64,000 nucleotides of DNA, taken from the NCBI RefSeq assembly GCF_014898055.3, contig NW_026555331.1:96680684-96744683 (forward strand), written 5' to 3'. Within the stretch, counting starts at the first letter, position 1, and every line of letters starts with the position of its first letter. The notes below the pieces were generated by a model that was not told the origin of the DNA, did no database searches, and worked only from the letters and a program-made list of their open reading frames with translations. The stretch comes from Talpa occidentalis (lineage: Eukaryota > Chordata > Mammalia > Eulipotyphla > Talpidae). Of the stretch, positions 14,801 through 30,200 are shown in pieces. Made by a program: the position numbers and the translations under genes.

Positions 14801-17800
14801 ATCTTTCCATTTAAATAAGTAGTAACAGCACAAAAATTGTGAGGAAGATTATCTTATCAATACACTCCTTTAAAAAAATAGCTAATACTTCAATGTATTA
14901 GCAAACAAATATTGAAAATATAAACATTATCTTCAGATATATACTTAATTAACAAATTGTTGCTTAATCATCCTAATCATTTAACCATATTTTTACATTT
15001 TAAAACAGTTATTTCAGTAAGCACTTACCATCCATATGATATATTGATTAATATAATCAGGATCACTGAGTTGATTTATTAATGGAAGAAGAATTCCTCG
15101 TGCAAGAATTTCCTGAATAAAAATTTTAAAATACAAAAACAAATTTAACCTCATATATTTCTCAAGTCAATAAGTTAATATAAATTTCCTAATACAAAGA
15201 TATTAAGAAATATATGGTTCACACAGAAGTAAAACCTGGTAACAAAATCTTTTAAATCTTATAAAAACTAGAGATGAGTGAAAGATAAGCAAAATGATAC
15301 CTACAGCATGTTAGCATCCGTATCAATTTTTAAAGGTAAAACATGGCACTATATGTGTTTATGATTTCATGTCTATATTAAAAGCATAAAAACAAAAAGT
15401 AAGGGGAAAAGTACACAGCAACTGAAAGAGTGGTTGCCTTCCAAGAAAGGAACACAGCAACTACAGTAAAATATTAACATTGGTTAAAATATTAACATTG
15501 GTTAAAATTTATGTTCATACATAAATGTCTATTTTATCATTCTTTATACTGGCTCTATTTTAAAACTATCCTAATAGAAAATAAATTATAAATGTTAATA
15601 TAATTACACCCCATTCCCTACAATACACCTTTCAATTCTTTGCAGCTGTACATGCTATGTATTATTTTTCAAACATTCCTTCAAGGACTGACTACAGAAT
15701 CAATACTCCAATTAAGAATCAATTGATTTATTTCTTCTTTCTGGAAGTCTGATTTACCTGGACCATTTTTGGTATTCATAGAAGGTAGCTTTCATTTTAT
15801 TTTCATTTAGAAAAATATTTTATATAAATTCTACTTTTGTAAGCTGTATAAATCTCTGACAATTGTTACCATATGGTAAATTAGTATTTCCAAAAGGTAC
15901 TAATAGAGGTTCCACTAGCTGTTCTGAAATATCTTTTAAAACATTTTAGTCTTAAATTAGAAGGCATTGTTTATTCTTTCAAGATTAGTTTAGTCTATAA
16001 CTTCTTAGCAATTATTTATATAATTCCTTCATTCAAATTATGTCTCTGGCTCCATATGTTCAAATTTGAAAATGTACTTCTTCGGAACAAAAAAGTTTAC
16101 AAAAAATTGTTCTGAAATTTTGGTTGTAATCATAAACTCAATTTCTAAACTGGTTCTAATGAGAGCTCTAAATATTCCAAAGTAAGTAACCATTTTCATA
16201 GAATTTCTATTTTTTAATACAAGCACCAACTGTCATATATGAAGGCCTAAACTTAAAAAGTCACTCTGGCCAAGAACTTTTAAATAAATGTTTTTTCCAT
16301 ATAAGGCAATAAGATAGCAATTATCTTAATCAAATACTGTGATTTGTACAATTTAATACTAAGGATTCATATATATAGGAAAGAACTCTTTAATCTTTTA
16401 TTTAATCTGAACAAAAATATCTTTTGGAAAAACCTGAATTTAATTTCCAACAAAAGAAAATTGAAATTTAAAAAAATCAAGTTAAGAGAGAGGAAAAAAA
16501 ACTGATTTGCTAATGCAGTATTCTCTGATTAGATCCAACCCCCCTTCAAAAAAAATATATAGCGATCTTCAGATAATCTATAGCAAAACAAATTCATTGT
16601 TTTATAATTCTACTTATTTTAAGCTAGAATATAAATCAGCTTAATCCTCAAAGCTGCAGTAGCATGTGCACCAAAGACAGCAAGAAGGCAAACAGATTTC
16701 CTCTTGCATTAAAACTGCTTCTCTGATTTGATATTGGCTATGTGCCTGGTACTATGATAATCACTAGGTACATAATGATGACACAGATATAGCCCCTACC
16801 CTTATAGGATTTAACAGCTCTATTAGTGCAAAAAAAGTCATCAAACAAATAAACACAGCAAGCAAATTTTGATTTTAAAATATAGTAAGTGCTATGACAG
16901 AAAACAAATGGGTGCTTCAACAGAAATAGGGAATTATGAAGGATATTTAGATTATATGGCCTATGGGAAGCATCTCTATGTCTATGAAATATGAGGGAAG
17001 AATACAATTTAGCCAAGTGAATAAGGGCAATTATTTGAGCACAGGAAAAAAAGAATATGAAATAATCCTGTCAAATTGAGAATATGGCCTTGTTGGAGAA
17101 GAAGGCAGTATGGTTTAAATTATAGTGAGTGCATGGCATGAAGGCCAGAGAGATAAACAAAGCAACATTGTGCATGGCCTTGTAAACCTCTGGAAAAACT
17201 CATTTGAAAAATTGCTAAGTGGTCATATCATTTATTGGAATGTAAAAAAACAGGTTATATAAGCAAGTTAATATTTCTATACTGGACATATAAAGTTTAA
17301 AAGGACAGTGAGCCAACCAAATGATAATTCCAATGGGCAGCTGGTCAGTGACCTGGATGTCAAAAGGGAAGTCTGAACTAAAGATACAAATTTGGAAGTC
17401 ATCAGCATTTAGGTGGAGTTTAAAATCATAGGAACAGATGAGCAAGAAGCAGGTCCAAGATAGAAGAACTTGGATATTTAAGAGGTAAATACAAGATAAG
17501 GAGACCAAAGGATATGAAGTCAAACGGGAGCAATGATAAAGAACTTAAGAAAGACAGCTTTTCAAGAAAGAAAAGAGCTAAGCATATGAAATGCTGCTCA
17601 TACACTTGTCTGAACTACCAACTAGACAAAGATTCTGATGACAAAGAGATACTGAAACTAGCAATATCTTTCTTCAAGTGGTAGATATAAATCCAGTGAT
17701 AAAGACATGCCAGGTATTTACCACCCTTGATAATTTTGCATTTTGCCCTCACTTCAAATTACTAATACCCATTTAAGAAGCATATAAACTGAACTTGAGT

Positions 17801-20800
17801 TAGGTAGGAATTGGGAAATTGGGAAATTATTTCTTAAATAATAACACACATGCATTAAAGCAAACCTCAGGAATGGGTATCTGTGTTGCAGGATTAAATA
17901 GATGACAAACTTTCATTTTTACAAAAACTAGAAAATTTCACCTCACCTATTCAAGTAGGGTAAGATCTAATATAGCTAACATTCATTTCACAATCACAGC
18001 CAAAATCATATTCCTTTACATTAGAATGTAGTTATAGAGCAAAAGTTTATAACCTGTAAGTAAAAAATGCAAAACCACTGTTCTTCTATGACTTACTCAT
18101 TTTCTAATAACAAGAAGTAGAATCTTAGCTGCTCAGTTTTTTATAAGTTTCTGTACAGAAGTCTTACTTAGTCAAATTTAGGTAATTTAAAGACAAAATT
18201 AAAGAAAATTAAAACATACCTGGTATTATAACCAAAAAATCCAAATGTCTAACTCTAAATAAAAGAGATCTCAATGGATTTTAGGGACCTCTGAGAGTAG
18301 GGAAATATTTTCAATATTTTAATATTAATATTTTAATATTCCCCAATACCTTTTCAGAGGGTTTGTATCAAAGCCATAATCAGCATAATACTGAGACTAT
18401 TACCCTTTCACTCTCATTTATTCATGAGCATATAGCAGTATTTTCAAAACGAAAAGCCAGGGTGGAATATACCATCAATCAGCTAATGAAATGTGGACTT
18501 GTATACATTCTTGTATTTTCAACTTTCTAATTTTCTTTTTTAATACATAATAAATTTATAATATATAAATATATGGTAAACATTGATAGGTAAAACCCAT
18601 ATAAAGTTCCTTGGTGGTTCTCAGTAATTTTTAAGAGTATAATAGAGTCCAAAGACCAGAAATTTTTAAATTAATGCTCTCAATCTCTTTACAGTGTGAC
18701 TTATTTTTGAAAAGTTTAAGCTTACCCTGACAAAGTATCTCATGATCTTGTTCTGGAAATCTCCAGGAGGTAGCAATAAATATAGTAAGACCTCACACAA
18801 ATCCCTTAGAAATCCTAGAAATAAGAAAAGTAGTTATAATAACACTGAAAATATGACATCTTTACCTACTCATGAGATAACATATATAAATAAAAGTTGA
18901 AATATGCAATTTTCTCATTGTGCTGGCTTATTATTTTAATAATTAATTAGCACATACCTAGTTCTCAAAAATTCTTTCCATGTTGCTTAAATAGTAATGA
19001 TTAAGCAAAATAATATTTTTTTAAATTCTGCTCAATTTTACCATACTTTTTGAATCATTGAAATTTCAGTTAAATGTACTATTTACTCCCAAATAGTTTT
19101 AATTTATCCCACATATTCTGCACTTACACCACACATTCTTTGCATACATAAAAGTTATTTGCATGTTTAAAAATATACCTGCAATTTTTCTTTCAAGAAA
19201 GAACTTCTACTATCTTGGCTGTTAATAACAAAAGAAAGAAATTCTCTTCTATTGTATTCATTTAACAGGGCTCAATTACACAGAGCTACTGAACATCATC
19301 ATTCCTATCTCTTATCTTTAATTAATACTGAAAGAGCATTAAAAATTGAACTGCACAATAAATATAAAAAGTAAAGAAGGGAATAAGAGGGAATGAAAGA
19401 AAGAAATAAAAGTTGAGTACATTTAAAAAAATCTAGGAAGTCAATTTTGAAAGCTAGAAATGCTTTTCTGTAGTTCCTAGCTGACACTTCCTGGGAATAT
19501 AATTATATAGCTGATCCTGTTAATCAAAAAATGTGCCAAGTCGCAAAGACTCTTAGTAGTTGAAAAATAGGATAAGAAAACATCCTCAGCTAAAACTTAT
19601 CTGGTTTAATCTCCCACAAAGAAAAGACAAGTCTTCAAATCCACACATTTTATTTGAAATTATTATAATCATTCCCTTAGAAAATATTTTAAGGTAACAT
19701 ATTTCTTGAAGTAGAAATAATAAATTCAAGAGGATGAATTACTACATATCAAAAAGTAAATTTACAATTATAAAATGTTAGAACTTACTATATAATTTAA
19801 AAGAAGACAAGAGATGTAATTTTAACTACCATCTTTAAATTTTAAAGACCTTTAAAACAGAAAAAAGAATTTGGAAATTACCTTTAAGAGTTAAAGAATA
19901 AAATCAGTTACAAACAGTATCTTTACTACCTGCCCTACAAAAACAACTACACCTTTATATGTCTTCACTGATTCTACTAACTTGTTTTTAGCTAATTTGA
20001 ACTGTTAATGCTGTCAAAAGTGTTAAAGTGCAAAGAAAACCTTCTTCATCTTTGGGGGAAGTGCACACTAGATCACGGCAAACGTCCTTTTCCATTTCAA
20101 CTTCAACTTCAAAGAACGTATCTACAAGATCTTCTGCTGTACCTGAGCAAAGAAAGGAATCATTCAAGATAAACAGGATAAAGAAAAACAGATTTTAAAA
20201 TTCTCATTTTCAAATGGAATGAAGACATTACCTTTAACTTGGTCATCTTTCTCTGTTATCTTCTGTTGAGCCTTTCTGAATACTCGTAGGTGTGTGCCAA
20301 AATCATCTACAATGCGTGTAGTAAAATAAGGTTGCCAGTCTATTTCTTTTGACCTTATAAAAAACATATTTTGTAAAGCATTATATAAATGCTTTTTTAA
20401 AATCAAAAAATATAATTCACTTTAATGACTACTGAAAGACAACATGATTATCATATAGAATGAATTTATACTAACTCATTTTCATCTAATTACTATCCCA
20501 TCCCTTTCTTTTGCATGACCCAACACATAGCAAATCTACCTAAGTCTTTAAGCACTATTATTTGAAGTATATTTTATGTCTAACACTTAAAAGTGGAATC
20601 TAAGTGCTGAAAATAAAATAATTTTATTCCAGTGAAATATGAAATGAGTCTTCTAACAGGTATATCACACAATTTCTTATCCCAGACATAAGATGATATT
20701 GGGAACTAAGAATTTTTTTGCTTGCTTTTAGAAGAACATTGGAGACATTTCTTGGGTTTCATTTCAATTTTCCAAGTTCTGAACCAAATACCTCTGCATG

Positions 20801-23800
20801 AGTCTGACTGCTTTCTATTTATGTATACTAGCAATTAAAAATGTAACCATTTAAAATAACTACAGTCAAAACAATTCTGTAAAATGTCATATTTACCCCT
20901 GAAAAAGGTTCTTGCTAATTTTATTAACACACCTAGTACTCTATCTCAACAGCAACAGACCTCAAGAAACATAGCTAGCATAGTACACCAGTGAAATAGA
21001 AAATACAACAGATAAGTCAAAAACAATTTATACCAATCCTTGGGTTAAAAATTTTAAACATTTTTCAATGTTATTTTCCTTACATTAGCACTAAAATTAA
21101 TTCAGCCTTTCAGGAATATCAAGTAGATAAAAGAAGTTAGGCAACAGGATAACTAGAAAAAAGTACACTATATAATTCATTATGCTAATTACCCACACAG
21201 ATATAATGAAGAAGCTGGTGAAGAAGATGACTTGATTGCTGTCACTTTTTGAGAAAAAACTTTTAAGGGTAGTGATGATACTGAGCAATAAAACAGATGG
21301 CTGTTTTCAAAATAAAAACACATGCTATTGATACAGATATATTAATTTTTAATGCACAACTATGGTTTTGCTATACACATGTATGGAACAAGTAAACTAT
21401 AAGTACATGCAAAAAGAAAATTAACATAAAAAAGGTATCCTGAACTCAAGGATTATTTAGAATAGGAGTTGTGTCTATAAGCACATATTAAACTAGGTAG
21501 CATAAAACTTAAAGTAACAATTTTAGCCTAGAAGTCTCTAGAATTTCCTTAAAACAAAAATTAGTCTGTGTAAGCATCTTATAAAAATCTTCACATAAAA
21601 ATTCATACATAATCACTATATTTGAAAATTTTATAAAGCAGAATTTTCTTGATATAGGCCATTGCTCTTATGGAAAGGTTCAGTCTAACAAATTGAGAAG
21701 AAAACAATATACAATCTTTCTCATATCTGTTCTGTTTCATGGTACAATGGTATTTATACAATTTATTGAAGCTGTCAAAACTCACTAATTACAGAAGACA
21801 TTTTAAAACCATCTCAATTCAACAGAAGATGAAAATTAACAAGTAATGCAAATATATAAAAAGTACTTTATATTTTAAATATAGATTTCTACTTTCAATA
21901 TACAAATATGTTGGAAGTGGGTAAAGCAGCAATATAGTATTCTACACCTCTGCTTGACTTATTTCCACTGAATACATTTACAGTCTTTTGTAAATCTCAA
22001 CACAAAAGAACTTTGCTAAGTTAGAATGTTAAGAAAAAACAGTAATACACTGCATCCCATTTGTAAATTAGGAAAACATCTGCTAATGATTTCTAATATT
22101 TGTCTTAACAAAATGTGAAAATATTCTGGTGACATCGATGTACTTTCTAAAATGATGGTGTATGCTCAATATGTAACAAATGGAATAGTGCTACAAGTTT
22201 ATTAAAAATCATTCCATTTATGTACAGCCACCTCTCTTTTTATTGATCTTCACATAGATGTATTAGAGTTTATAGTATCAATTATTTTTAAACTGTGGCC
22301 ACAATTAAGTTTCATTATCACTTTATTTAGAATATTCCCCCATAAGATACCTAGTCCAGCAAAAACCTGAATTAGTACACAATGAATTTTTTAACTACCT
22401 TTCATTTTACTGTTATTACTCATAAGCTTTAATTTCTTGAATTGAAAAATGAGACTATTTACTCTGGTCACAAGAATAGGTGATATGTTCAACTCTCCCT
22501 TATATACATAATTTGTAGTAGGCTCCTGATGCTTAGGTATCTTGATGGAATGGCTGTAAGAATTAAAGTTAACTAGGAAAGCAAATAAGCAATGCAGTTT
22601 TAATTGAAGCACAAAAGCAAAAACGTTCCATCTACAAAATGTATACCTCTTTGAACATACATTTTGTATGCCCTTATCTTCCATCTCTACAACCACCATT
22701 CCTGGCCTTTTCATTGTTCTCCCACATCTACTTTTGTCTCCCCATCCATTCCTTTCTCCATAGAGCAGTCAGAGAGAACTTTTTAAAAATATAAATATGA
22801 TAGTACAAAATAAAAGCTTTAAAAACCCTTAAACAGTTCAACTGATTTTAGGACTAAGCACAAATACTTTTAAGATTCTGCCTACCCAAGACTTTGTTTA
22901 TGTCCTCATCATTATCTGTTTCATCTTCTTCCTTCCATTCTTTTCTAAGGACCTGCAAAATTTCCATTTCTCAAACTTAAATATTACTCTTCTTATCTTA
23001 GTGCCTCTGTAGGAGGCATAGACTATTCCTACCACCAAGTTTGCACACCTTATCAATGCTCTACAAACTTCCCTTCTTTCCCCAAACATTCATTTGGCAA
23101 TTCCCACTTACACTTTAGAGTTCATCTAAGATGTCAATTCCACATGCAACTTCACTGATACTCACCCTCTGCCTTATTCCTTCAAACTAGGTTTGATTCT
23201 CCATTTATATTTCTTACACCATCAATTTTTTACTTTGTATAGCATTTGCAATCTGTAGTTAAATGATTCAACTGCTATATAAATTCAACTGCTGAGATAA
23301 AAATCTGAGGAAGTCAGAGACATGTCTATTTAATTCTACTGTGTTCATTTTGATCACAGTGGCATCCCCAGTGTCTAAATAAAAACTCAATGCATACTAA
23401 TTTATTGAATCCTCCTCCAGGTCACAGCATTAACAGGTAGTTGGAAAATGGCAACATGCGGTAAATAAAACAGGTGCTTATTTCTTAAAGTTCTGAAGAA
23501 CACATACTAAATAGCTCTTTTTGCCTCTCCAAGTCCTAAGTTTATTTAATGCCAATGCCTAAAACAGGCAAGAAGGTCCAAAAATATGGACTACGATTGA
23601 GACTGCTTCATTGACTTATCAATTCTCAGCAGTCTGCAGCTCATGATCAGTAACAATGACAACAAAACCACCGAACACCAAAATCAATTAAGTATTTTTT
23701 TATGATTTATTTATTTATTTTATACAAGAACCAGGGCACAGGCCAGATGCGCAGGAGGGTGAGAGGATTCACCAGAGACAGAGTGGGGAACAGAACAGGC

Positions 23801-26800
23801 AGATGACAAAATACACTGCTGAGGGGAGCAGCGGGCACGACAGGAGAGGTCTGCCGTGCCATGTGGCACCCTCGCCAGCCGGCAGGGATCGAACTGGTGC
23901 TGCAGAGGCCGCAAACAGCTTCACAGTGCAGCGCTCAACCGCCTGCACCACCAGGGGAGGCCCCAATTAAGTATTTCTGTAAAGAAATACTGGACTGGAA
24001 TATATGCCCATTACTCAAGTAAAAGAGTAGTCATTTCATTAGTTGTGAAATTCAGGAAGTCACATCACTTCCCAAGGTTTTTTCTCTCTAAGGACATTTA
24101 TAGCTTTAAGAGTCTGCGATATACACACAATACATGGAAAACTGACAGATGGTAAGTATATCAACATAACTGATCAACAAGATGTAATATATACACACAA
24201 TGGAATGCTGCTTAGCAATCAAAAAAGATAAACTCGTCATTTGCACTAACATGGATAGAGCTGGAAGGGATTAGGCTAAGCAAAATAAGCCAGGAAGAGA
24301 AAATAAATAAATACCACTTATATGGTGTCACATATATAGAATATAGAAAAACCAAGCAAAGGGTCAAAGACATATTTTAAAACCAGCCTTTGAAAGGTGA
24401 ACTGATCTGTAGCTTTCAGAGGGGGAAGGAAGGGAGTGAGAATGAGAGGATGGAGGGAAAGAGTGGGGGTAGAGTATAATAGTAGAGGGCTGTGGATGCT
24501 TTGGTGGTGGGAGTACTACAGTGACTACACCTGTAAGGGGAAATCCTGTACTGTCAAAACACTAACAAGGTTGTAAAACCATAGTGTACTTCAATAACAA
24601 TAAATAAATAATAATAATTGATCAGAAGAGGGCACTGTGAATATGCTTAATTCTACCTTAAAACATATAAATCTTACAGTGTAGACCTAAGACCTTTTCT
24701 TTGACTCAGGTTTTGCTAAGTAATATTAATGTGGACTTTGTCTTGAATAACCCGTTTCCATAATGCAAAAGATATAGTTTCTAGTTTATTAAAATGGCAC
24801 TATTAAAGACATGTAAAAAAATGTGAATGTAGAGCTAAGACTTTTTGTATGTATTTTACAGTTGTATTTTGCACACCTAATCCAACTATAATACATTTAG
24901 TATAGCTTTGAATAAAATTCCAAAGCAAGCAATTTAGTTTTCAGAGAAATGTAAACTCTCATATTTCAAAACTTGCCATACTCATTTTATTCTACCTATG
25001 TAGGGGCAGATTAAATTATCTGATTAGAAATTATAGCTGGGATATATACGCTCAGAGACAAATAAAGGTTTTTTTTTTTTAACACACTTGATTACCTTTA
25101 CTCTCTAAGTCACACATGTTGAGCTTATACCATAGATCAATTTTATCAGAACTTCTGGGGGTAGGGCCCAGGCATCACACAATTGATTTCTGATAAGCTT
25201 CAAACTCAAAAGGTGGGAAAAGAGTGGTCAAAAGTACTAGCAAGTGATCTATTAGCCTAGTTTTAATGCTAGAGGTATGAGTCAATGTCTTTCACAGGGA
25301 ATGGAGAATACTAACAAAAGATGAGTTGAGAGTTTCCGCTACAATTGGTACCATTCCAAAAACAGCTTAATTTGTTGAAGATAACCACACACAGAAATAC
25401 AGTTTAACTGATATGCTATTATTTATAAAGGATTAATTTTAAAAGCTACACTAAGAGCAAGTCTTGATGAATGTAGTGTTCAAATGGAGGAAAGAAAGAA
25501 GAATGATATTCTATTATATGTAAATGATATCATGTAGTCTTGCCTGACTAGAGGTGGAGATAACTGTTTGACATTAAAGAAGATCTTAACATTGTTGGTA
25601 GAATACTTTCCTGAAAAAGGACCTTTATGTAAAATGACTGAAGTAAAAATAGATTTCTACCAGAGAAAGAATTCTGAATTTTACGTTTCTGATGCCACTA
25701 TATTTTTCCACAGAAATGACTAAAATAATAAGCATGGCAGCGCATATTTTCTAGTTTGTTTATAAATATATAAAAGCCTCTTAAAAGTATATTTATCAGT
25801 GATAATTATATAAGAACCAAGCACATATGCTTATCAAATCAAAATGTCATTTTTTTTAAAATATTTTTTTTATTTATACAAGAACTGGGATACAGGCCAG
25901 AGGAGCGGGAGGGTGAGGGAACTCACCAGAGACAAAGCGAGATCAGGGAAGCGGGGAGCAGATCAGGCAGACAACCAAAAACACTGCTGAGGGGAACAGT
26001 GTGAGAGACAGGAGAGGTATGCTGTGCCATGTGGGTATCTCCCTGACCGGCTGGGAATCGAACCTGTGCTGCAGAGGCTGTAGACAGTCTCACAGTGCTG
26101 TGCTCAACCTACTGCGCCACCCAGGAGGACCCAAAATGTCGTTTATTAAGAAATACTTCAAGAAATGTTTCATGCACATAAACTCATTTGCTCCACACAA
26201 CTCCAAGTTTGTAGTAAGTACTACTATATATTATTGCTTTACAAACATGTTAAGTAATTTTCTTTTAAGTGCACTGTAATTTAATGGTATAGGTAGAATT
26301 ATAATATAGATCTTCCTGGACTTCTGGTCATAACATCTTACTTGAAGAAGGAATTAGAATATGTTATGAAGTATTCATCCCCTTAAATCCTAGCCTAATT
26401 TGCGCCCAAATTCTGCAGACAATTCAACAAAAATCTAGGAAGATTTACTTCTCCAAACTGTTACTGGGGATAGATACTATGTTAATTAACATCAGGAGTT
26501 ATATCATTACAAAAGTATTCTCTCACATGTAATGTCATTCAATCCTAATAACAACCTATAAGTAGATATAGATTACCCCCAAACTCAAAGAACTTACATG
26601 TTTTGCCCACTAAAGGTCCCAGAGCTTAATAACTAATACAGCTAAAGTTCAATGCTAGGACTTCAGACTCTCCTATATATTTTTCTTCACATTATGTTTC
26701 AAAATTCACATTTCATTTTACTCTGACATGCTATACTTATTTCCCCAAAGTGACATATAAATATGAACAGTGGATTTCAGTGATTTTTAAATCCTTCTGG

Positions 26801-27161
26801 TTTCATTTTCATAGGCCCTTTAAAAAATGAAATCTATGGAGACACTCAAGTAGAAGGGAAAAGTTTTGCATACATCTATAGGCCTTTATGGGACCCTGGT
26901 TAAGTTCCCTATACAAGAGTCACTGTGGAAAACAGTATGGTAGATTTCTAAAAAAAATTGAAAATTGTACTACCATATGATCCAGTAATCCCACTTTTGT
27001 GTATTTAGCTAAAGCAAATGAAAACTCTTATTCAAAAAGATGTAAGCACCCCCATGCTCACTGCAGCACTATTCACAATAGCTAGGCTATGGAAACAACC
27101 CAAGCGCTCAGTGACAGATTAATGAATAATGAAGAATGTGGTGTGTGTATATATATATATA

Positions 27162-27202
<41 letters not shown>

Positions 27203-30200
27203 ATGTATATATGGAATACTAATCAGCCACCAAAAATGATGAAAACTTGTCATTTACAACAACAGGGGTGGACCCTGAGTGGATTAGGCTAAGTAATATA
27301 AGTCAGAAAAAGAAAGACAAATACCACATATTTCACTTGCTTGTGTAATAGAAAAAAATAAAGCAAATGAACAAACAAAACAAAAGCAAACACTTAGACT
27401 CTGGCAACAGAAAGGTGGTTACCAGAGGGGAAGGTCAGTGGAAGAAATGGGTAGGCAAGTCTAGTAAGTTGGTTGTATATGGTGAATGGATATTTGGTGG
27501 TGGACATAGTGTGATATATATAATAGCTGAGGAAAGAAAACATACACCAAAAACCTCTATAAGGCTATAAATTAACACAGCCCCAATAAAAAAAGTCAAA
27601 ATTGCAAACTCATACAAACATGAAATTCTTTAAAAAATAAATAACTTCTGGAAGATGAAATTGGAAATGCCACCCACCGCAAAATCAAGTCATTTTTAAA
27701 TGCAAGGATATACACTAAAACAATTTTGTTGTATGAGCAGAAATATATTAAGTGGATTTGTAAAGTGAGGATTTTAGGATATCTCAGAAGAAGAGTTTCC
27801 TAAAGCAATTTTTAATACTTATATTCTGAAAATAAACTGAGTATTCTCCACAGATTTATCTTCCCTTGGTTTCTTTGCTCTCTAGGAGGATGTGCCAAAA
27901 GTAAGAGAGCTTACACTGAAACTAATTTTCATAGCACTCAAATAAGAGTATTTGGTTAAATGTGAGGGGAGGAGGAGCATTATCAGTAAGCAGGGTGAAA
28001 GGCTTTGAAAGTCACATGACTGGATCAAGGACGAAACTGGCATACAAACTGAGGAACAGTGCTTAATCACAATAAACATCCTGTAAAAGTGAAGGTTAAA
28101 TTTTAGTGACTAACTTATAGGTTCTTAGGCTCTACCTCAGAGATAATCAAAAGTTATCTCACCATATTATATAGTGTTCTACTTACCTTTTAATCACAAT
28201 TTTCTCCACCCATTAAACAGCTATTTTCCTATTGATACAAACAATGTATTCACATTTTTCTGCACAAATACAATGCTATGACCTTACCTAGTAGCAAACT
28301 GAATGAGTGCATTTTGAAGAGTCTGCCTAATTTCAAGGAGAAAAGATTCATCATCACTTAGTGTATAATACCAATACTGGACATAATCCCTCAAGGAAAA
28401 CTGGATAACCTACAACAGAAATATTTAACAACAAAAAAATACAAGTTTTTAAAATTTAAAAAGAAAAACTGTCAAATGAAAACAAGGATTATTTGCCAAA
28501 ATACATTTACTTTTCAAATACTTAATGGCAGTGGTAAGTAACTGACTTCATTATGAGAGAATCAATGCTAAGAGCCATTTCAAAATCTTTAATAATTACA
28601 TTACACCAAATTATTAATTTTCCCAATTTTTAAAAACTAGTTATCAATGGCCAAACTTCACCCAAATTCAAGTAAACATGGAGTTCACAGGAAAAAACAA
28701 CAACAAACTTTTAGTGCTTTATATAATGAAGAGGTTTAATGAGAACTGAAATAATGAGAACTAAAATAATGGACCCTAATCTCAAAAAGGAACCATTATT
28801 CCAAGATGCTATTATCAGTTTTACTGGTGTTAAATTACAAAAATGACAATTCACTTAATACTAATACCTTTGATATTGCCAATAGTATCAAATGAATATA
28901 TTTAAGTTAGGCAATAAGTAGCAAATTATACAACTTAATATATAATATTTTGCAAATCAGATAAAATAAATGTTAAGAATTTTAAAGTACATACTTACAA
29001 CCCTTATATAATCAAACTAACATCAATATAAAACATTCAGATGGAGAATAATCTTTTAAATCTAATTTTTTAGTATTTTTGGCTCAAACCAGTTATTTCC
29101 CATTTTAAAAAGTTATAACGCTAGTAGAAAAAATATCTGATTGGTGCCAAACCTGATCAGCTAAAGAGTAACACTTTAACTACAAAATTACTAGAAACAT
29201 AAAATATGTCAATAAACTGAATGCAAATTCAATCAAAAGGTTTAAATAGTAAGTAAATATCTTATTACTACTGAGTTCATAAATAAGTGAAGACAGAATC
29301 CAAGGATAGAGTTATAATGAATTTCCAGCAAATTAAATAGCAGAAAGTATTTCTTAATATCTTCAAAAGAAATATACCTAGAACACAAGATATGGAATTC
29401 AAATACCACATACTGAAACTCACTTGCTGAAGAGGTTCATCAATTATATTGGCACCCGTCAATCTTCTATCTATCTTTATTGTTCTGGCTTCCCTTTTCA
29501 TTTCTTCCAAGCACTTAAAGGAAAAACATACTTTATTGCATAGTTTCTTGACTTAAAATCTCTAAAATCATTTTACCTTCCTGTCATTACTTTCAAGTCA
29601 AAAACTAACCTTATTTCTTGAGACTCTAGTGTAAAACAAATATCATTACTCTAGTTAACAAAATGAGACATGGGGGACAGGGAGCAGAGATTATTATCTT
29701 CAAAATTTTAATAAAAGTAACAAACATTGTAGAAAATGAGAAAACTGGAAATATACAGATATATTATTTCCATGATTCAATGAAATTTTAAACCATAAAT
29801 CAGTGTTTTAGGTTAGTCTAATTAATCATTAATTGTCTTTATGAAACACTTCTCCTTAATCCCTCCCCAGGTCAAAGCTGTATACCATTTGTCAAATTAA
29901 TATATTTGTACTGATTCTATGTAGGGATGGTATTAAGCAACCAAAGGAAAAAAAAAGTCTAATTTCTCTGTAGTCCTCAAAAGATCAGTGGCCTAGAAAT
30001 AGGGTGAAAAGTAATAAAACACTTCTCAAAAATACAAACTAAAACCCAAATATGAACACATATATATATTTATATATATAGTGTGTGTAAATGTGTGTAT
30101 GTGCATAAATTACTTGCTTCAGGCTATAACATGCAATCTCTAAGATTTTTTCCATAAAATGCATTTATAAAATCATTTTAGAACTAGAAAGCCAAAATTA

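Noticed and set aside
18815..20040. Definite U12-type intron
   Set aside because: The donor differs from the U12 consensus at +3 and +5, and no clear TCCTTAAC branch motif is seen; kept only as a question in the findings.
22391..22714. 107-codon minus-strand frame
   Set aside because: Low-complexity Lys/Asn-rich end, no splice sites linking it to SNX13, no known domain.
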